64,000 nt of DNA from an uncultured Thermoproteales archaeon (GCA_938027595.1 CALJAK010000001.1:101899-165898), one strand, 5' to 3'; counted from the first letter of the stretch, positions 39,673 to 49,870 are shown. Notes: generated by a model not told the origin, from the sequence alone. A program made the numbers and translations.

Positions 39673-41292
39673 ATGTATGTAAGAGCTATCGTGGCTCTAT
39701 TGTTGTTCGCACTAGCCGCCGCGGCTTGGGAGACATACATCGTGAGGGTCAACACAGCCGAGATCAACGCGTTGGCCGTGGGGCCCAGCGGTGGGGCTGT
39801 CCTCCCAATAAAAGTTACTGTGTTGACGCCGGGCGATGGGAGAGTGTACGTGGCTGGCGTACCCGAAGCTGGCGAGGGATTCGGCCCCTCGGCTCAGATA
39901 GCGTTGTACGTGGCTTCGCGGCTTTCTAACGTGTCTTACCTAAACTACACCGTCTTGTTGAGAGTGCTCTCGAGCGACAGTCAAGTGGGGGGGCCCTCGG
40001 CTAGTGGATACATAACTACAGCCATATACGCGTTGGTTAATGGCTTGGAGCTTAGAAACGACACGGCTATGACTGGCATAATTCTCCCCGACGGCATTAT
40101 AGGACCCGTAGGTGGCGTGGCGCAGAAAGCTCAAGCCGCAGCTTCACAAGGCATCAAGACAGTGTTAGTGCCCCTCGGCGAAGTTCCCAGAGTAAGTGGG
40201 GCGAGAGTTGTGGAGATAGGCACTATATACGACGCCATTTATCACTTGACTGGACGCCTTTTGGCGAAGCCTCAAGCAACACATGTAGACGACAGAGTGT
40301 TTAGACAAGTGAGTAAGAATTTGCTAGACGCCGTCTATCGCTATTATAACGACACTATAAGACAGGGATATGTCGACATAGCCACAGTGGAGAACTTAAA
40401 GGCTAGAGACATGTATTACACAGCCGCTTCCATAATCTACAGGGGTATCGTCAATTATTACACCGACACGGCGTCCACTAGGCGAAGTACTATGTATAAC
40501 CAAGCGCTACAGACGGCTAGAGATGCAGAACGCCAACTTGAGTCTATACCCACCACAGTGAATAACATAGATTTAGTGGTGGCTAGTTATGTGAGAATTT
40601 TCGAAATTTATCTACAAGCCAACGGGTCTTCTCCAGATGTGGGCACAATGTACGCCCGGGCCGTCACGTTGAAGCCCTGGATTGATGAAGCGCGCCGGAT
40701 GGCGTTCGGGCCGGCGATTGGGGGGGAGGGTTTGGAGGAGTTGGCTAGAATGTATCTAGACTACGCCAGGGGTATGTATGCATATGTGGAGACTACATAC
40801 GGCGTGAAGTCCAGCGATATGTCTGCGGCTGTCCAATTGTCGGAAGCTCTATATAGGCGTGGCTACTTCCTGGCGTCTATGGCGAATTCTATCGACGTCA
40901 TCGCTAGATCTGCCTCTATCTTGATGAGTAGAGCGCCAGATAAATACGCCACTGTGGCGAGAGATTTGGCTCTTTGGCACATGGCCTCGGCCGAGCGATG
41001 TGGATACACTAACACAATACCCCTGAGTTACCTCCAGTTTGGAGATTACTTCAACTCCCGGGGAGACGCCGGCAGTGCGTTGACTTACTACATATTGGCG
41101 TCGATATACTCCACAGCCATGGGCGAGGTAGTGTGTAGATTTCCACAAACTACAGTTTTCGCACCGCACACCACGCCACTTCTAGACACGCCAGTCTACC
41201 CAGCGAATTCTCCAGAAAAAAGAGATATTTGGTTAGTCCTATTGATTGCCCTAGCTGCAATTGTGGCTTTGATATACGCCTCTAGACGATAA
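39673..41292 (+). CDS. Exported, membrane-anchored Lon-like serine protease (S16)
   Basis: A 539-aa protein with an N-terminal signal or anchor (MYVRAIVALLLFALAAAAW) and a C-terminal TM helix (IWLVLLIALAAIVALIYA). The first 200 residues after the signal are a Lon proteolytic domain: the catalytic Ser in VGGPSASGYITTAIYA and the catalytic Lys in GPVGGVAQKAQAAASQGIK. No AAA+ domain is present. The remaining 300 residues are helical, with several NxT/NxS sequons, and may be a substrate-handling domain outside the cell. ATG 39673 has TTTTATATA 24 nt upstream. G7 tracts lie at 39987-39993 and 40720-40726. Confidence 0.88.
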   Translation: MYVRAIVALLLFALAAAAWETYIVRVNTAEINALAVGPSGGAVLPIKVTVLTPGDGRVYVAGVPEAGEGFGPSAQIALYVASRLSNVSYLNYTVLLRVLSSDSQVGGPSASGYITTAIYALVNGLELRNDTAMTGIILPDGIIGPVGGVAQKAQAAASQGIKTVLVPLGEVPRVSGARVVEIGTIYDAIYHLTGRLLAKPQATHVDDRVFRQVSKNLLDAVYRYYNDTIRQGYVDIATVENLKARDMYYTAASIIYRGIVNYYTDTASTRRSTMYNQALQTARDAERQLESIPTTVNNIDLVVASYVRIFEIYLQANGSSPDVGTMYARAVTLKPWIDEARRMAFGPAIGGEGLEELARMYLDYARGMYAYVETTYGVKSSDMSAAVQLSEALYRRGYFLASMANSIDVIARSASILMSRAPDKYATVARDLALWHMASAERCGYTNTIPLSYLQFGDYFNSRGDAGSALTYYILASIYSTAMGEVVCRFPQTTVFAPHTTPLLDTPVYPANSPEKRDIWLVLLIALAAIVALIYASRR

Positions 41293-41563
41293 CTACTGTC
41301 TTTCTAGTCTGTTTCTTCCGCCTCCTCTTTGGCAATAGTGCAATAGTGAAGAACGCTAGAGGTATTAGATATTCCCAATATGGTGCGTACACATACAATG
41401 CCGCAGCTAACCGCTCTACCACGCCGCCGCTTGTCAAAAGCGCCGGCGTAGCGATCAACACCAAACCGCCGATAGCCAACCCAGCGAGTACTCTATCTCT
41501 AACTCTCCTCAGAGCAACTGCAGTTATAAGAGCGATGCTGGATAGAGCCACTAACTCCAACAT
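41282..41563 (-). CDS. Small membrane protein of unknown function
   Basis: A 93-aa protein with three hydrophobic segments (about residues 2-18, 27-45 and 60-78) and a strongly basic C-terminus (KRRRKKQTRK). I do not recognise it. It is convergent with the Lon-like protease gene and overlaps it by 11 bp. A function together with the exported protease is possible from proximity only. Residues around YAPYWEYLIP are the only polar aromatic stretch between helices two and three. Confidence 0.6.
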   Translation of the reverse strand: MLELVALSSIALITAVALRRVRDRVLAGLAIGGLVLIATPALLTSGGVVERLAAALYVYAPYWEYLIPLAFFTIALLPKRRRKKQTRKTVVIV

Positions 41564-41648
41564 AAGCCCGCCTAACAGTGGTCTATTATGCCTAACATTT
41601 ATAATAACTCATGCCAATATAACCCCCACCTCTCAAAAAATATATATT

Positions 41649-41660
41649 CGCAAATTTGCG
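41649..41660. promoter_or_regulatory. Perfect palindrome between TATA box and start: possible operator
   Basis: CGCAAATTTGCG is a 12-bp perfect palindrome immediately after an AATATATATT box (41639-41648) and before the first codons of the operon 41666/41687-42882. A repressor bound here would block transcription start. A chance occurrence of a perfect 12-mer is possible but the position is exact. Confidence 0.45.
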
Positions 41661-41686
41661 GTTTTGTGTGGTTTCTACCTATTACA

Positions 41687-42124
41687 ATGAGTGAAGCGGT
41701 TGAAGCAGTGAGAAAAGCTTACAAAACTGCGCATGAATACGCAACTAGAGTGGGGGGCAGAGTGGAGCTTCTGCAACCTAAGCACCTCTATGGAGTTGAA
41801 AAAAACTACAGTCTCCAAAGTGGCAAGATAGCTATATCTCTCCCCCAATCCTCAGTAGTGGTTTTGTGGGGGTTTTACAACCGGGACGAATCGCTGGAGT
41901 TTGTGAGATTTATTCAAGACAACCGCCTATATGAGTGGTTTGTGAAGCCAATTGCGAATTATCCAAGCCACGTGGGTGTTTGGATGGGCGACCCCTTGGT
42001 GTTTAGAAATTCACTAACTATAGAAATTCACGCCGCTGGACGTGATAACGTCGCCGGTTGGCCACTCGGCTACATCACTACGCCGGTAGTTCGGGAGGAA
42101 CGGAAAACCAAAAGGCGGAGGTGA
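41687..42124 (+). CDS. Protein of unknown function in operon with a serine recombinase
   Basis: A 145-aa protein that I do not recognise. It starts with a helix (EAVEAVRKAYKTAHEYATRV), then alternating strands (GKIAISLPQSSVVVLWGFY, LTIEIHAAGRDN) and a basic tail REERKTKRRR. ATG 41687 is listed, but GTG 41666 (adds MWFLPIT) fits the leaderless 25-nt rule better relative to the TATA-like box. Its TGA overlaps the recombinase GTG (GTGA), so the two proteins are coupled and probably act together. The operator-like palindrome lies at its 5' end. Confidence 0.65.
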   Translation: MSEAVEAVRKAYKTAHEYATRVGGRVELLQPKHLYGVEKNYSLQSGKIAISLPQSSVVVLWGFYNRDESLEFVRFIQDNRLYEWFVKPIANYPSHVGVWMGDPLVFRNSLTIEIHAAGRDNVAGWPLGYITTPVVREERKTKRRR

Positions 42125-42882
42125 GGGGCATCCCAGCAGTTACATACATCAGAGTAAGTACAGAGGGACAAGACCCAGAGAATCAACGGATGTATCTAGA
42201 GAAGTGGGCCTCCGAGCGTGGGTTGTACATTGCGAAGCACTACATAGACGTGGGGGTGTCTGGAGCCACTCCCCCCTGGGAAAGACCGGCTTTCAAACAG
42301 TTGGTAGACGAGATCGACGTCGTTAAGCCGAAAGTCCTTCTTGTTTATGAAGTGTCTAGGTTAGTGCGCAACTTTGGCGAACTCTTTGCGCTGTTGGAGT
42401 TGGTGGAGGGGCGGTTTGGTCTCACTATAATTTCCGCTTCAGAGAAGGAAGCCGTGCTTCAGAACATAGACGGCATCTACCGCCAGTTTTTGAGGGCAGT
42501 TTTGGCTTTCGTCTCCACGCTAGAGCGAGAGTTCATTAGGCAGAGGACTAAGGTGGCGCTTGAGAGAGCTAGACGTGAGGGCCGGCTGTGGAACGTGTCG
42601 GAGAGGCGGCCGGAGCTCTCGGCCAAAGCCGCCGAGATGTACAAAAGGGGTGCCTCCCTCGGCGAGATTTCGAGAGCGTTGGGGTTGTCTAGTTATGAAG
42701 TGCGGCGTCTGTTGTCTACTGCTGGGCTCTACAGACCCAGCGGCTACACTTGCCCCCGTTGTTTTTCAAAAATGAAAACAGTGGAGAGGACGGCGAAGAT
42801 AGAGAACGGCAAGTATACAATAGTGGAGAGGTTGTACTGCAAAAACTGCGGTTTCGAGGAGACGTTGAGGTTCAGTTCTTAA
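42121..42882 (+). CDS. Serine recombinase (resolvase family) with HTH and zinc ribbon
   Basis: A 253-aa protein. Residues 1-140 are a resolvase/invertase catalytic domain: nucleophile Ser13 in VTYIRVSTEGQDPENQR, arginines in YEVSRLVRNFGE and the E-helix EREFIRQRTKVALERARREGR. A HTH follows (GASLGEISRALGLSSYEVRR), then a C-terminal zinc ribbon with CPRC and CKNCG. No transposase, TnpB or inverted repeats are seen beside it, so it may be a domesticated enzyme that inverts or resolves a chromosomal site. GTG 42121 overlaps the previous stop. Confidence 0.88.
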   Translation: MRGIPAVTYIRVSTEGQDPENQRMYLEKWASERGLYIAKHYIDVGVSGATPPWERPAFKQLVDEIDVVKPKVLLVYEVSRLVRNFGELFALLELVEGRFGLTIISASEKEAVLQNIDGIYRQFLRAVLAFVSTLEREFIRQRTKVALERARREGRLWNVSERRPELSAKAAEMYKRGASLGEISRALGLSSYEVRRLLSTAGLYRPSGYTCPRCFSKMKTVERTAKIENGKYTIVERLYCKNCGFEETLRFSS

Positions 42883-42946
42883 AGGACTCGCCACCAATCG
42901 GCGAGGTGAAGCCACATCACATTTACATTTAGTTGTATATATAAAA

Positions 42947-43477
42947 TTAGCCGAAGCCAAAATGCTGCGAGAGGTCGTGTCCCCTCTTCTTGAACTCTCT
43001 GTAGTCCTCATGGCGGGACCACGGGTAGGAAATCCACACCCACTCTTCTACTCTCTCCACGTAGTAATCCGGAGTTGTCGAGCTGGTGGCTTTGAGGTGT
43101 AGAACTGCCGTCTTCACTTCAGCCCCCATCAACTCAAGCACTGCTCTAGCCAACTGGAGCGTGTGTCCAGTGTCTGCAACTTCGTCAACTAACAGCGCTC
43201 TCCTGCCCCTAACGGCGCTGGGCTCTACCCCGTGGTAAAGTACGGGTCTCTCCGCCCTCTTGTGCGCCAATCCCCAGTACTTCACGCCGATGGTCACCAC
43301 GTCGTCTACTCCCAAAACGTCGCTGATTATGCGAGCTGGCACCAAACCACCTCTAGATATGGCTACCACCACTTCTGGCTTGTAGCCTGAGCTCTCTACT
43401 CTCCTCGCCAACTCTTCGCTCAACGTAATGCCCTCTCTCCACGAAATTATGCGTATCTTCACGCCCCCCACCTCCAT
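42947..43477 (-). CDS. Purine phosphoribosyltransferase-like protein
   Basis: A 176-aa type I PRTase: the PRPP loop is ALLVDEVADTGHTLQLA, the N-terminal PPi loop VAISRGGLVPARII. The archaeal Hpt/Gpt group (salvage of hypoxanthine, guanine or xanthine) has this length, but the hood region, which fixes base specificity, is short and not diagnostic. It has a TTTTTAAAC box about 25 nt before ATG 43477. The gap to pyrG is 138 bp. Confidence 0.85.
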   Translation of the reverse strand: MEVGGVKIRIISWREGITLSEELARRVESSGYKPEVVVAISRGGLVPARIISDVLGVDDVVTIGVKYWGLAHKRAERPVLYHGVEPSAVRGRRALLVDEVADTGHTLQLARAVLELMGAEVKTAVLHLKATSSTTPDYYVERVEEWVWISYPWSRHEDYREFKKRGHDLSQHFGFG

Positions 43478-43603
43478 GGGAGGGTTTTTGGGATAGTTTA
43501 AAAACTGTCAGCGCCCGCCATGTCTGGCTGCCTCTCGCCACAAACGGCGCGTGGGTTCAACTCGTCACCGTGGGTAATACTTTACATCTTTAAATATATA
43601 TAG

Positions 43604-45543
<1,940 letters not shown>

Positions 45544-45559
45544 GTGGTATATTGATTAA

Positions 45560-45569
45560 TAGTATATAA
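45560..45569. promoter_or_regulatory. TATA box shared by nuoA and the DMT transporter gene
   Basis: AGTATATAAC (plus) reads GTTATATACT on the minus strand. Its centre is about 20 bp from ATG 45543 (nuoA) and 20 bp from GTG 45584, and it is the only TATA-like box at suitable spacing in the 40-bp gap. Confidence 0.5.
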
Positions 45570-45583
45570 CATTTCTTCTCTTT

Positions 45584-46348
45584 GTGATACACATACTTCT
45601 CGCTTTGTCTTCTGCTTTGGCCTACGGCGTAGCTCCATTGGTTTACAGACCGGCGCTTGTCTGTACTTCCATATACAGAGTCCAGTCGACGTTTTCTCTA
45701 TATTCAATAGCTCTGGGACTGCTGCTGCCCTGGAGGAGTGTAGACGCCGTTGGAATTCTGTACGCAATCACGGCAGGCGCAGTGGGGGGCGTCGTGGGGG
45801 GTTGGCTCTATTTGAATTCTATAAAAATAGGCGGCGCCGCCGTGGGTAACATAAGTTCTTCTCTCTACATAGTGTTAATCCCGTTGTTTGCTGGTAGAGT
45901 TTCCCTAATCCCGGCGGCTTTTTTGGTGCTAGCCGGCATTGCGTTGGCGTCCGCCGGCGAAGCTAAGTCAAGATTTGGAGCGTTGTACGGCGTGGGCGCC
46001 GCCTTCGTGTGGACTTTGACAATTACAATCTACGCCATGGCTGTAGAAACGCTGGGACCCGGCGGCGCTGCGACTTTCAGAGGACTCACAGTATTCGCCA
46101 TGTCGACAACACTGGCTAGAGGCGTTAGGTTGTGTAAACCCCTCAGAGTGTCTACTGGGGGGTTTTTAGACACTTTCTTGGGTTTTGGCTTCTACACGTT
46201 GGCTCTCGACGTGGGTGATTACGTAACTGTGGCAGTTGTGGTTTCTATTTATCCACTGGTGACTACCCTACTCGAGAGTCCCACTTCTCTGAGGAAAGTG
46301 GCCGGCGGCAGTTTGACTGTGGTTGGGTTAATGATGGTGTTTATATAA
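45584..46348 (+). CDS. DMT/EamA-family transporter
   Basis: A 254-aa polytopic protein with about eight to nine hydrophobic helices and an internal duplication typical of the drug/metabolite transporter superfamily (GWLYLNSIKIGGAAVGNISS in the first half; FGFYTLALDVGDYVTVAVVV in the second). The substrate is not predictable. The start is GTG 45584. Its stop is followed by seven cytosines and then the surE ATG, so surE has no promoter of its own and the two genes are likely cotranscribed. Confidence 0.85.
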   Translation: MIHILLALSSALAYGVAPLVYRPALVCTSIYRVQSTFSLYSIALGLLLPWRSVDAVGILYAITAGAVGGVVGGWLYLNSIKIGGAAVGNISSSLYIVLIPLFAGRVSLIPAAFLVLAGIALASAGEAKSRFGALYGVGAAFVWTLTITIYAMAVETLGPGGAATFRGLTVFAMSTTLARGVRLCKPLRVSTGGFLDTFLGFGFYTLALDVGDYVTVAVVVSIYPLVTTLLESPTSLRKVAGGSLTVVGLMMVFI

Positions 46349-46355
46349 CCCCCCC

Positions 46356-47111
46356 ATGTCTATTGTGAAAATCTTGGTTACAAACGACGATGGAATTCAC
46401 TCTCCACTCCTGTCGCCGTTGGTGGAAACGCTTGAAGAAGCTGGACATGAAGTAGTGGTAGTTGTGCCAGAGCGCCAGCGGTCTGCGGCTGGTTTAGCTC
46501 GCACGTACCACAAACCACTGCGAGTTAGGAAAGTTAGTCGTTACTATGTGGTGAATGGATTTCCGGCAGACGCTGTATTTATAGGACTGAAGTACATAAC
46601 TCCAGACGCCGACTTGGTGTTATCTGGCGTAAACATTGGCGAAAACATCGGCGTGGAGGCTACGTACGGAAGTGGCACGGTGGGGGCCGCGATACAAGGC
46701 GGAGTGTTGGGAGTGCCCTCTATCGCAATATCTATGGAAGTGGGGGGAGATGTATCTCTCATGAAGAAAGTGGCGAGAGCCTCAGTGGAGTTAGTTGGCG
46801 AATTGGGGGACATTCTCGCTGCAAGTGTCAACATACCCAAGGGGTGGGGTGGGGGGTTGTATTGCCCGGGCAGACTAGCTAGGCTGGTTTACAGAGAAAA
46901 ACTATACGAGGGGGTGGACCCCAGGGGCGAGAGATACTTCTGGCGGTGGGGCTTTAGGTCTGAACAATTCGACGAGGATACCGACGCTTTGTATTTCTAC
47001 GCCATGCGTGGAATCACTACTATAGGCATTGCAGAGAGTGGGGTAGTAAAATTGTGTAGATTTGGAGAGGGGTTGGGGGTGGAAATTGGCGTAAAGTACA
47101 TAAAGTGCTAA
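46356..47111 (+). CDS. surE: SurE, survival protein nucleotidase
   Basis: Divalent-metal 5'/3'-nucleotidase (251 aa). The N-terminal metal site TNDDGIHSPLL, SGVNIGENIG (Asn ligand) and the active-site loop YGSGTVGAAIQGG are clear. SurE releases phosphate from nucleoside monophosphates and polyphosphate. Its ATG directly follows a C7 tract (46349-46355) that fills the gap after the transporter stop. The downstream helical gene starts 12 bp later, so the transcription unit may continue into the helicase operon. Confidence 0.94.
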   Translation: MSIVKILVTNDDGIHSPLLSPLVETLEEAGHEVVVVVPERQRSAAGLARTYHKPLRVRKVSRYYVVNGFPADAVFIGLKYITPDADLVLSGVNIGENIGVEATYGSGTVGAAIQGGVLGVPSIAISMEVGGDVSLMKKVARASVELVGELGDILAASVNIPKGWGGGLYCPGRLARLVYREKLYEGVDPRGERYFWRWGFRSEQFDEDTDALYFYAMRGITTIGIAESGVVKLCRFGEGLGVEIGVKYIKC

Positions 47112-47123
47112 ATCGACCCACTT

Positions 47124-47636
47124 GTGGATTGGCTAAAGGTTTTGAGATATAAATTTGTGCGGTATTGTGTAAATAAGGCATATGGAGACGTCTTGAGTCT
47201 TGGCGATGAGATTAGGGAGGTTTATACCAAAATTTCGAACTTAACCACTTCTGAAGCTGTGAGAGTTTTGGAGAATGTAGATCCGGCAGTTGCCGAGTTG
47301 TTCAGAGACAAGGCGATTCAACTCTGTGGCCAGGAGGAAGGCGATTGTGTCCAGAAAGTGTGCAGAGAGCTAGAGCAACTTCCGGTAGATGTGATAAATA
47401 TCTTCGACGACGTGGTCAACCAAATTAGAAACCTAGAGAGGGGCTTCACTTCTTTGGAGTCTGCAGAGAGAGTGTTTAGAGAAGTGGCGGGCAGGATTAG
47501 ATTTCTGAAAGAGAGAGAACCGGCGTTGGCTAAGTTTTTCGTGAACAAATTAGTAGATTATTGTCTAGAGATGGAGGAGGTGGCTAACTCGCCAGTTGGG
47601 AAGAGAGTAGAGGAGCTCCGCGAAGTTGTTCTTTAA
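47124..47636 (+). CDS. Helical protein of unknown function at the head of the helicase operon
   Basis: A 170-aa all-helical protein with five scattered cysteines (for example RYCVNKAYGD, QLCGQEEGDCVQKVCREL, VDYCLEM). No family is recognised. Starts at GTG 47124, 12 bp after surE, without a convincing TATA box. The XPD-like gene begins 14 bp after its stop. Cys spacing (C, then CxxxxxxCxxxC) would permit a metal site. It may be a partner of the helicase or HerA-like ATPase, by operon position only. Confidence 0.6.
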   Translation: MDWLKVLRYKFVRYCVNKAYGDVLSLGDEIREVYTKISNLTTSEAVRVLENVDPAVAELFRDKAIQLCGQEEGDCVQKVCRELEQLPVDVINIFDDVVNQIRNLERGFTSLESAERVFREVAGRIRFLKEREPALAKFFVNKLVDYCLEMEEVANSPVGKRVEELREVVL

Positions 47637-47650
47637 CTCGCTTCAATTTA

Positions 47651-48847
47651 GTGAGACTTCTCCTAAACGCCCCGCCGGGATTTGGCAAGTCTAGACTCAT
47701 TGCGAGACTCACTGTCTCCAGAAAGCCCTCTCTGATTTTCGTGAGGAGTCATTTAGAGGGTTTACAAATGGCTAAATACGTGAAGGAGTTCGGCGGGGAG
47801 GCGGGGGTTCTCTTTGGGAGGAGAGTTCTCTGCCCTCTGCGCGCCGAGGATTCTGCGCAGTGTCTAAAACTGCGGGAGGTGCAGAAGTGTAAAGCCACAT
47901 CGAGGCGGCCTAGAGAGTTTGTGTTTGACGTCGAGGAGTTGTACAAAGAGGGAGTCTGTCCCTACGAGGCGCTCCACGTGGCTGGACGGCGGCGGAGTGT
48001 GGTCGTACTTCCATTGGCTTACATCTCTAGAATAAGCAATATACCTGCCGTGGCTGATCTCTTTGAGAGAGTAGAGTTGGCGGCTGTGGACGAGGTACAC
48101 AACGCTCTGTCGGTTTCGGAAGTCAACGATAGAGATCTCTTTTCTAGAAAATATTGTATAGAGAGCGGCGAGGTGTTGTACTGCCTAGTGCTTCCCCTAG
48201 TGGGGGAGTTGATGAAGTCCGTGAGGAATCTCGTGGCTGCCAGCGCGTCTGTGGTATCTCCATTTTCCGACATATTTACACACTTCCTCAAAGTGGATTA
48301 TGTGCAAGTGGGTAGAATGCCCGGCGTTGAGAATCTCCACATCGACCACCTCCCTCTTTCGATTAGGTACAACACTAGAACTACGCCTAACTACGTGGAG
48401 AGAGTAGTTAGAGAAATTAGACGCGTATATGAGGAGTATCGACGTGTGGTGGTGTTTCTCCCCACTAGAAAACTCGCCAACTTTTACCTAAGGAAATTGT
48501 CTGACGTGCCGGCTGCGCCTCAGCCGTTGGGAGACATAGAACACGTGGTAGTTACGTACTACGGCAGTACGCTGTCTGAGGGGGTGAACTTGGCAGTCAA
48601 AGCCGGAGTGTTAGTGGGCTTCCCATTCCCCAACGTGAAGAGTAGAGAACTCTGGCTTAGGGTAAAGATCTTGAAGAAGATTGGGTTCGACGGCTATAAG
48701 TACGGAGTGTTGTTCTCCGCTGTGAACAACGTCATACAAGCAGTGGGTAGGGTGGCTAGAGATTTAGTTAGAGAGAGAAAATACGTCCTCTTAGTCGACG
48801 ACAGATTTCTGCGCTTTAGATACTTACTCCCAAACTACCTACAGTAG
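47651..48847 (+). CDS. Compact XPD/Rad3-like Fe-S helicase
   Basis: A 398-aa SF2 helicase-like protein. Walker A is APPGFGKS (residues 7-14) and the DEVH box lies at 147-150. Four cysteines at 61, 71, 80 and 103 (VLCPL, SAQCLKL, VQKCKA, GVCPYE) fall between motifs I and II, where XPD has its [4Fe-4S] domain. A C-terminal RecA domain carries VVVFLPTRK and QAVGRVARD (motif VI). Classical archaeal XPD is 550 residues or more, so this is reduced. It starts at GTG 47651, and the HerA-like gene follows 19 bp after its stop. Confidence 0.8.
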   Translation: MRLLLNAPPGFGKSRLIARLTVSRKPSLIFVRSHLEGLQMAKYVKEFGGEAGVLFGRRVLCPLRAEDSAQCLKLREVQKCKATSRRPREFVFDVEELYKEGVCPYEALHVAGRRRSVVVLPLAYISRISNIPAVADLFERVELAAVDEVHNALSVSEVNDRDLFSRKYCIESGEVLYCLVLPLVGELMKSVRNLVAASASVVSPFSDIFTHFLKVDYVQVGRMPGVENLHIDHLPLSIRYNTRTTPNYVERVVREIRRVYEEYRRVVVFLPTRKLANFYLRKLSDVPAAPQPLGDIEHVVVTYYGSTLSEGVNLAVKAGVLVGFPFPNVKSRELWLRVKILKKIGFDGYKYGVLFSAVNNVIQAVGRVARDLVRERKYVLLVDDRFLRFRYLLPNYLQ

Positions 48848-48866
48848 TTGATAAAGTTGGGTATTT

Positions 48867-49712
48867 GTGTGGTTTCTAAATGGCGTGTTGATTGGCATTG
48901 GTAAGCTGAAGCCAGTTTTCCTACCGCTAGATAGACACATAGTGATCACAGGCCCCACGCGCAGTGGGAAAACTCGTTTGGCTAGGAGGATTGTTGCGTG
49001 GAGCCGCCGTCCGACTGTCGTGTTGGATTGGCACGGAGAATATCCATACCGCAAGATAGATGCCAGGTGGCTCAAGATAGAGCTCGACATAGACAAGAAG
49101 TGGTTAAGTGAAATTCTGGGAATTTCGCTGAATCTCAACGAGCCCAGTATATACTTCCTCTACCGGGCGATCAAGAAGGCGGAAGTGAAGACTTTCCAAG
49201 ACGTGGTGGCGGCTCTGGACGATTTTCTAGTCACCACTAGAAGCGAGGTAGAGATGAAAGCCGCCATAGCCCGCCGGCTGGAGTACGTGGCGGATGTTTT
49301 CGAGAGTGGATACATACCGATGGCCAAGGTATTCACCACGAGAAAGCCCGTGGCTATAGACCTAGCCAAGTTGAAGCTCTACGAGGAGAGGGTGTTGGTG
49401 TCTCTCTTTGTCCTCACCTCGCTGTACTTCCACTACATCAATAGACCGGTCTCCAACCGCGTGGAGATGCTGCTGGTCGTAGACGAGGCGCAGAACATCT
49501 TGAAGCGGGGAGATGTGGTTAAGTATTTGATATTTGAAACCGCCAAGTTCGGCCTCCGCGTGGTGTTAGTCACCAACGAAATGCCCCAGCCGGATCTACT
49601 TGTACACTCCAGTATAGTCGTCACGAAGCCCCACTTTGTCTATAGACTAGACACAAAGCGCAGTGTCTTGATTCGTGACAACAATTTTGAGGAGATATGG
49701 AGTTTAATATAG
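48867..49712 (+). CDS. Compact HerA/VirB4-like ATPase
   Basis: A 281-aa P-loop ATPase of the HerA/FtsK-like group. Walker A is GPTRSGKT (residues 29-36), followed by VVLDWHGEYPY, where HerA proteins have D-P-H-G-E-Y, and Walker B is MLLVVDEAQN, with an arginine-rich C-terminus. HerA normally has an N-terminal barrel and about 500 residues; that domain is missing. HerA works with NurA at DNA ends, but no nurA is here. GTG 48867 is the first candidate start. It overlaps the next small frame by 16 bp. Confidence 0.8.
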   Translation: MWFLNGVLIGIGKLKPVFLPLDRHIVITGPTRSGKTRLARRIVAWSRRPTVVLDWHGEYPYRKIDARWLKIELDIDKKWLSEILGISLNLNEPSIYFLYRAIKKAEVKTFQDVVAALDDFLVTTRSEVEMKAAIARRLEYVADVFESGYIPMAKVFTTRKPVAIDLAKLKLYEERVLVSLFVLTSLYFHYINRPVSNRVEMLLVVDEAQNILKRGDVVKYLIFETAKFGLRVVLVTNEMPQPDLLVHSSIVVTKPHFVYRLDTKRSVLIRDNNFEEIWSLI

Positions 49713-49870
49713 AGAAAATCATAAAACTCTTGGGGTTAAAGATCGACGAGACGCAGCCGTGCGACGTTTATGTAAATTATTTCATGCAGTACATCGCAGA
49801 GTTGGAGAGAAAAATTTGGGAACTCAGAGATAGAGTCAAATACTTGGAGTACGTCTGTAAAAATAAATAA
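49697..49870 (+). CDS. 57-residue coiled-coil protein at the end of the helicase/HerA operon
   Basis: An ATG frame overlapping the end of the HerA-like gene by 16 bp. It encodes MEFNIEKIIKLLGLK at the start and a leucine/isoleucine-spaced helix (YIAELERKIWELRDRVKYLE) at the end. Overlap and strand match the operon, and the helix is plausible as a coiled coil. Its TAA overlaps the TATA box of the next gene. Function unknown; possibly an accessory subunit of the ATPase. Confidence 0.6.
   Translation: MEFNIEKIIKLLGLKIDETQPCDVYVNYFMQYIAELERKIWELRDRVKYLEYVCKNK

Noticed and set aside
39606..39767. N-terminal extension of the DUF123 protein
   Set aside because: It overlaps the start of the Lon-like protease gene, while a TATA box places the start at GTG 39605.
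43505..43572. C/D box sRNA upstream of pyrG on the minus strand
   Set aside because: GTGACGA and CTGA occur and a TATA box is well placed, but the spacing is too long and no good D'/C' pair is present.
48867..49712. Full HerA helicase with NurA partner
   Set aside because: The protein lacks the N-terminal barrel and no nurA gene is nearby, so I call it HerA-like only.
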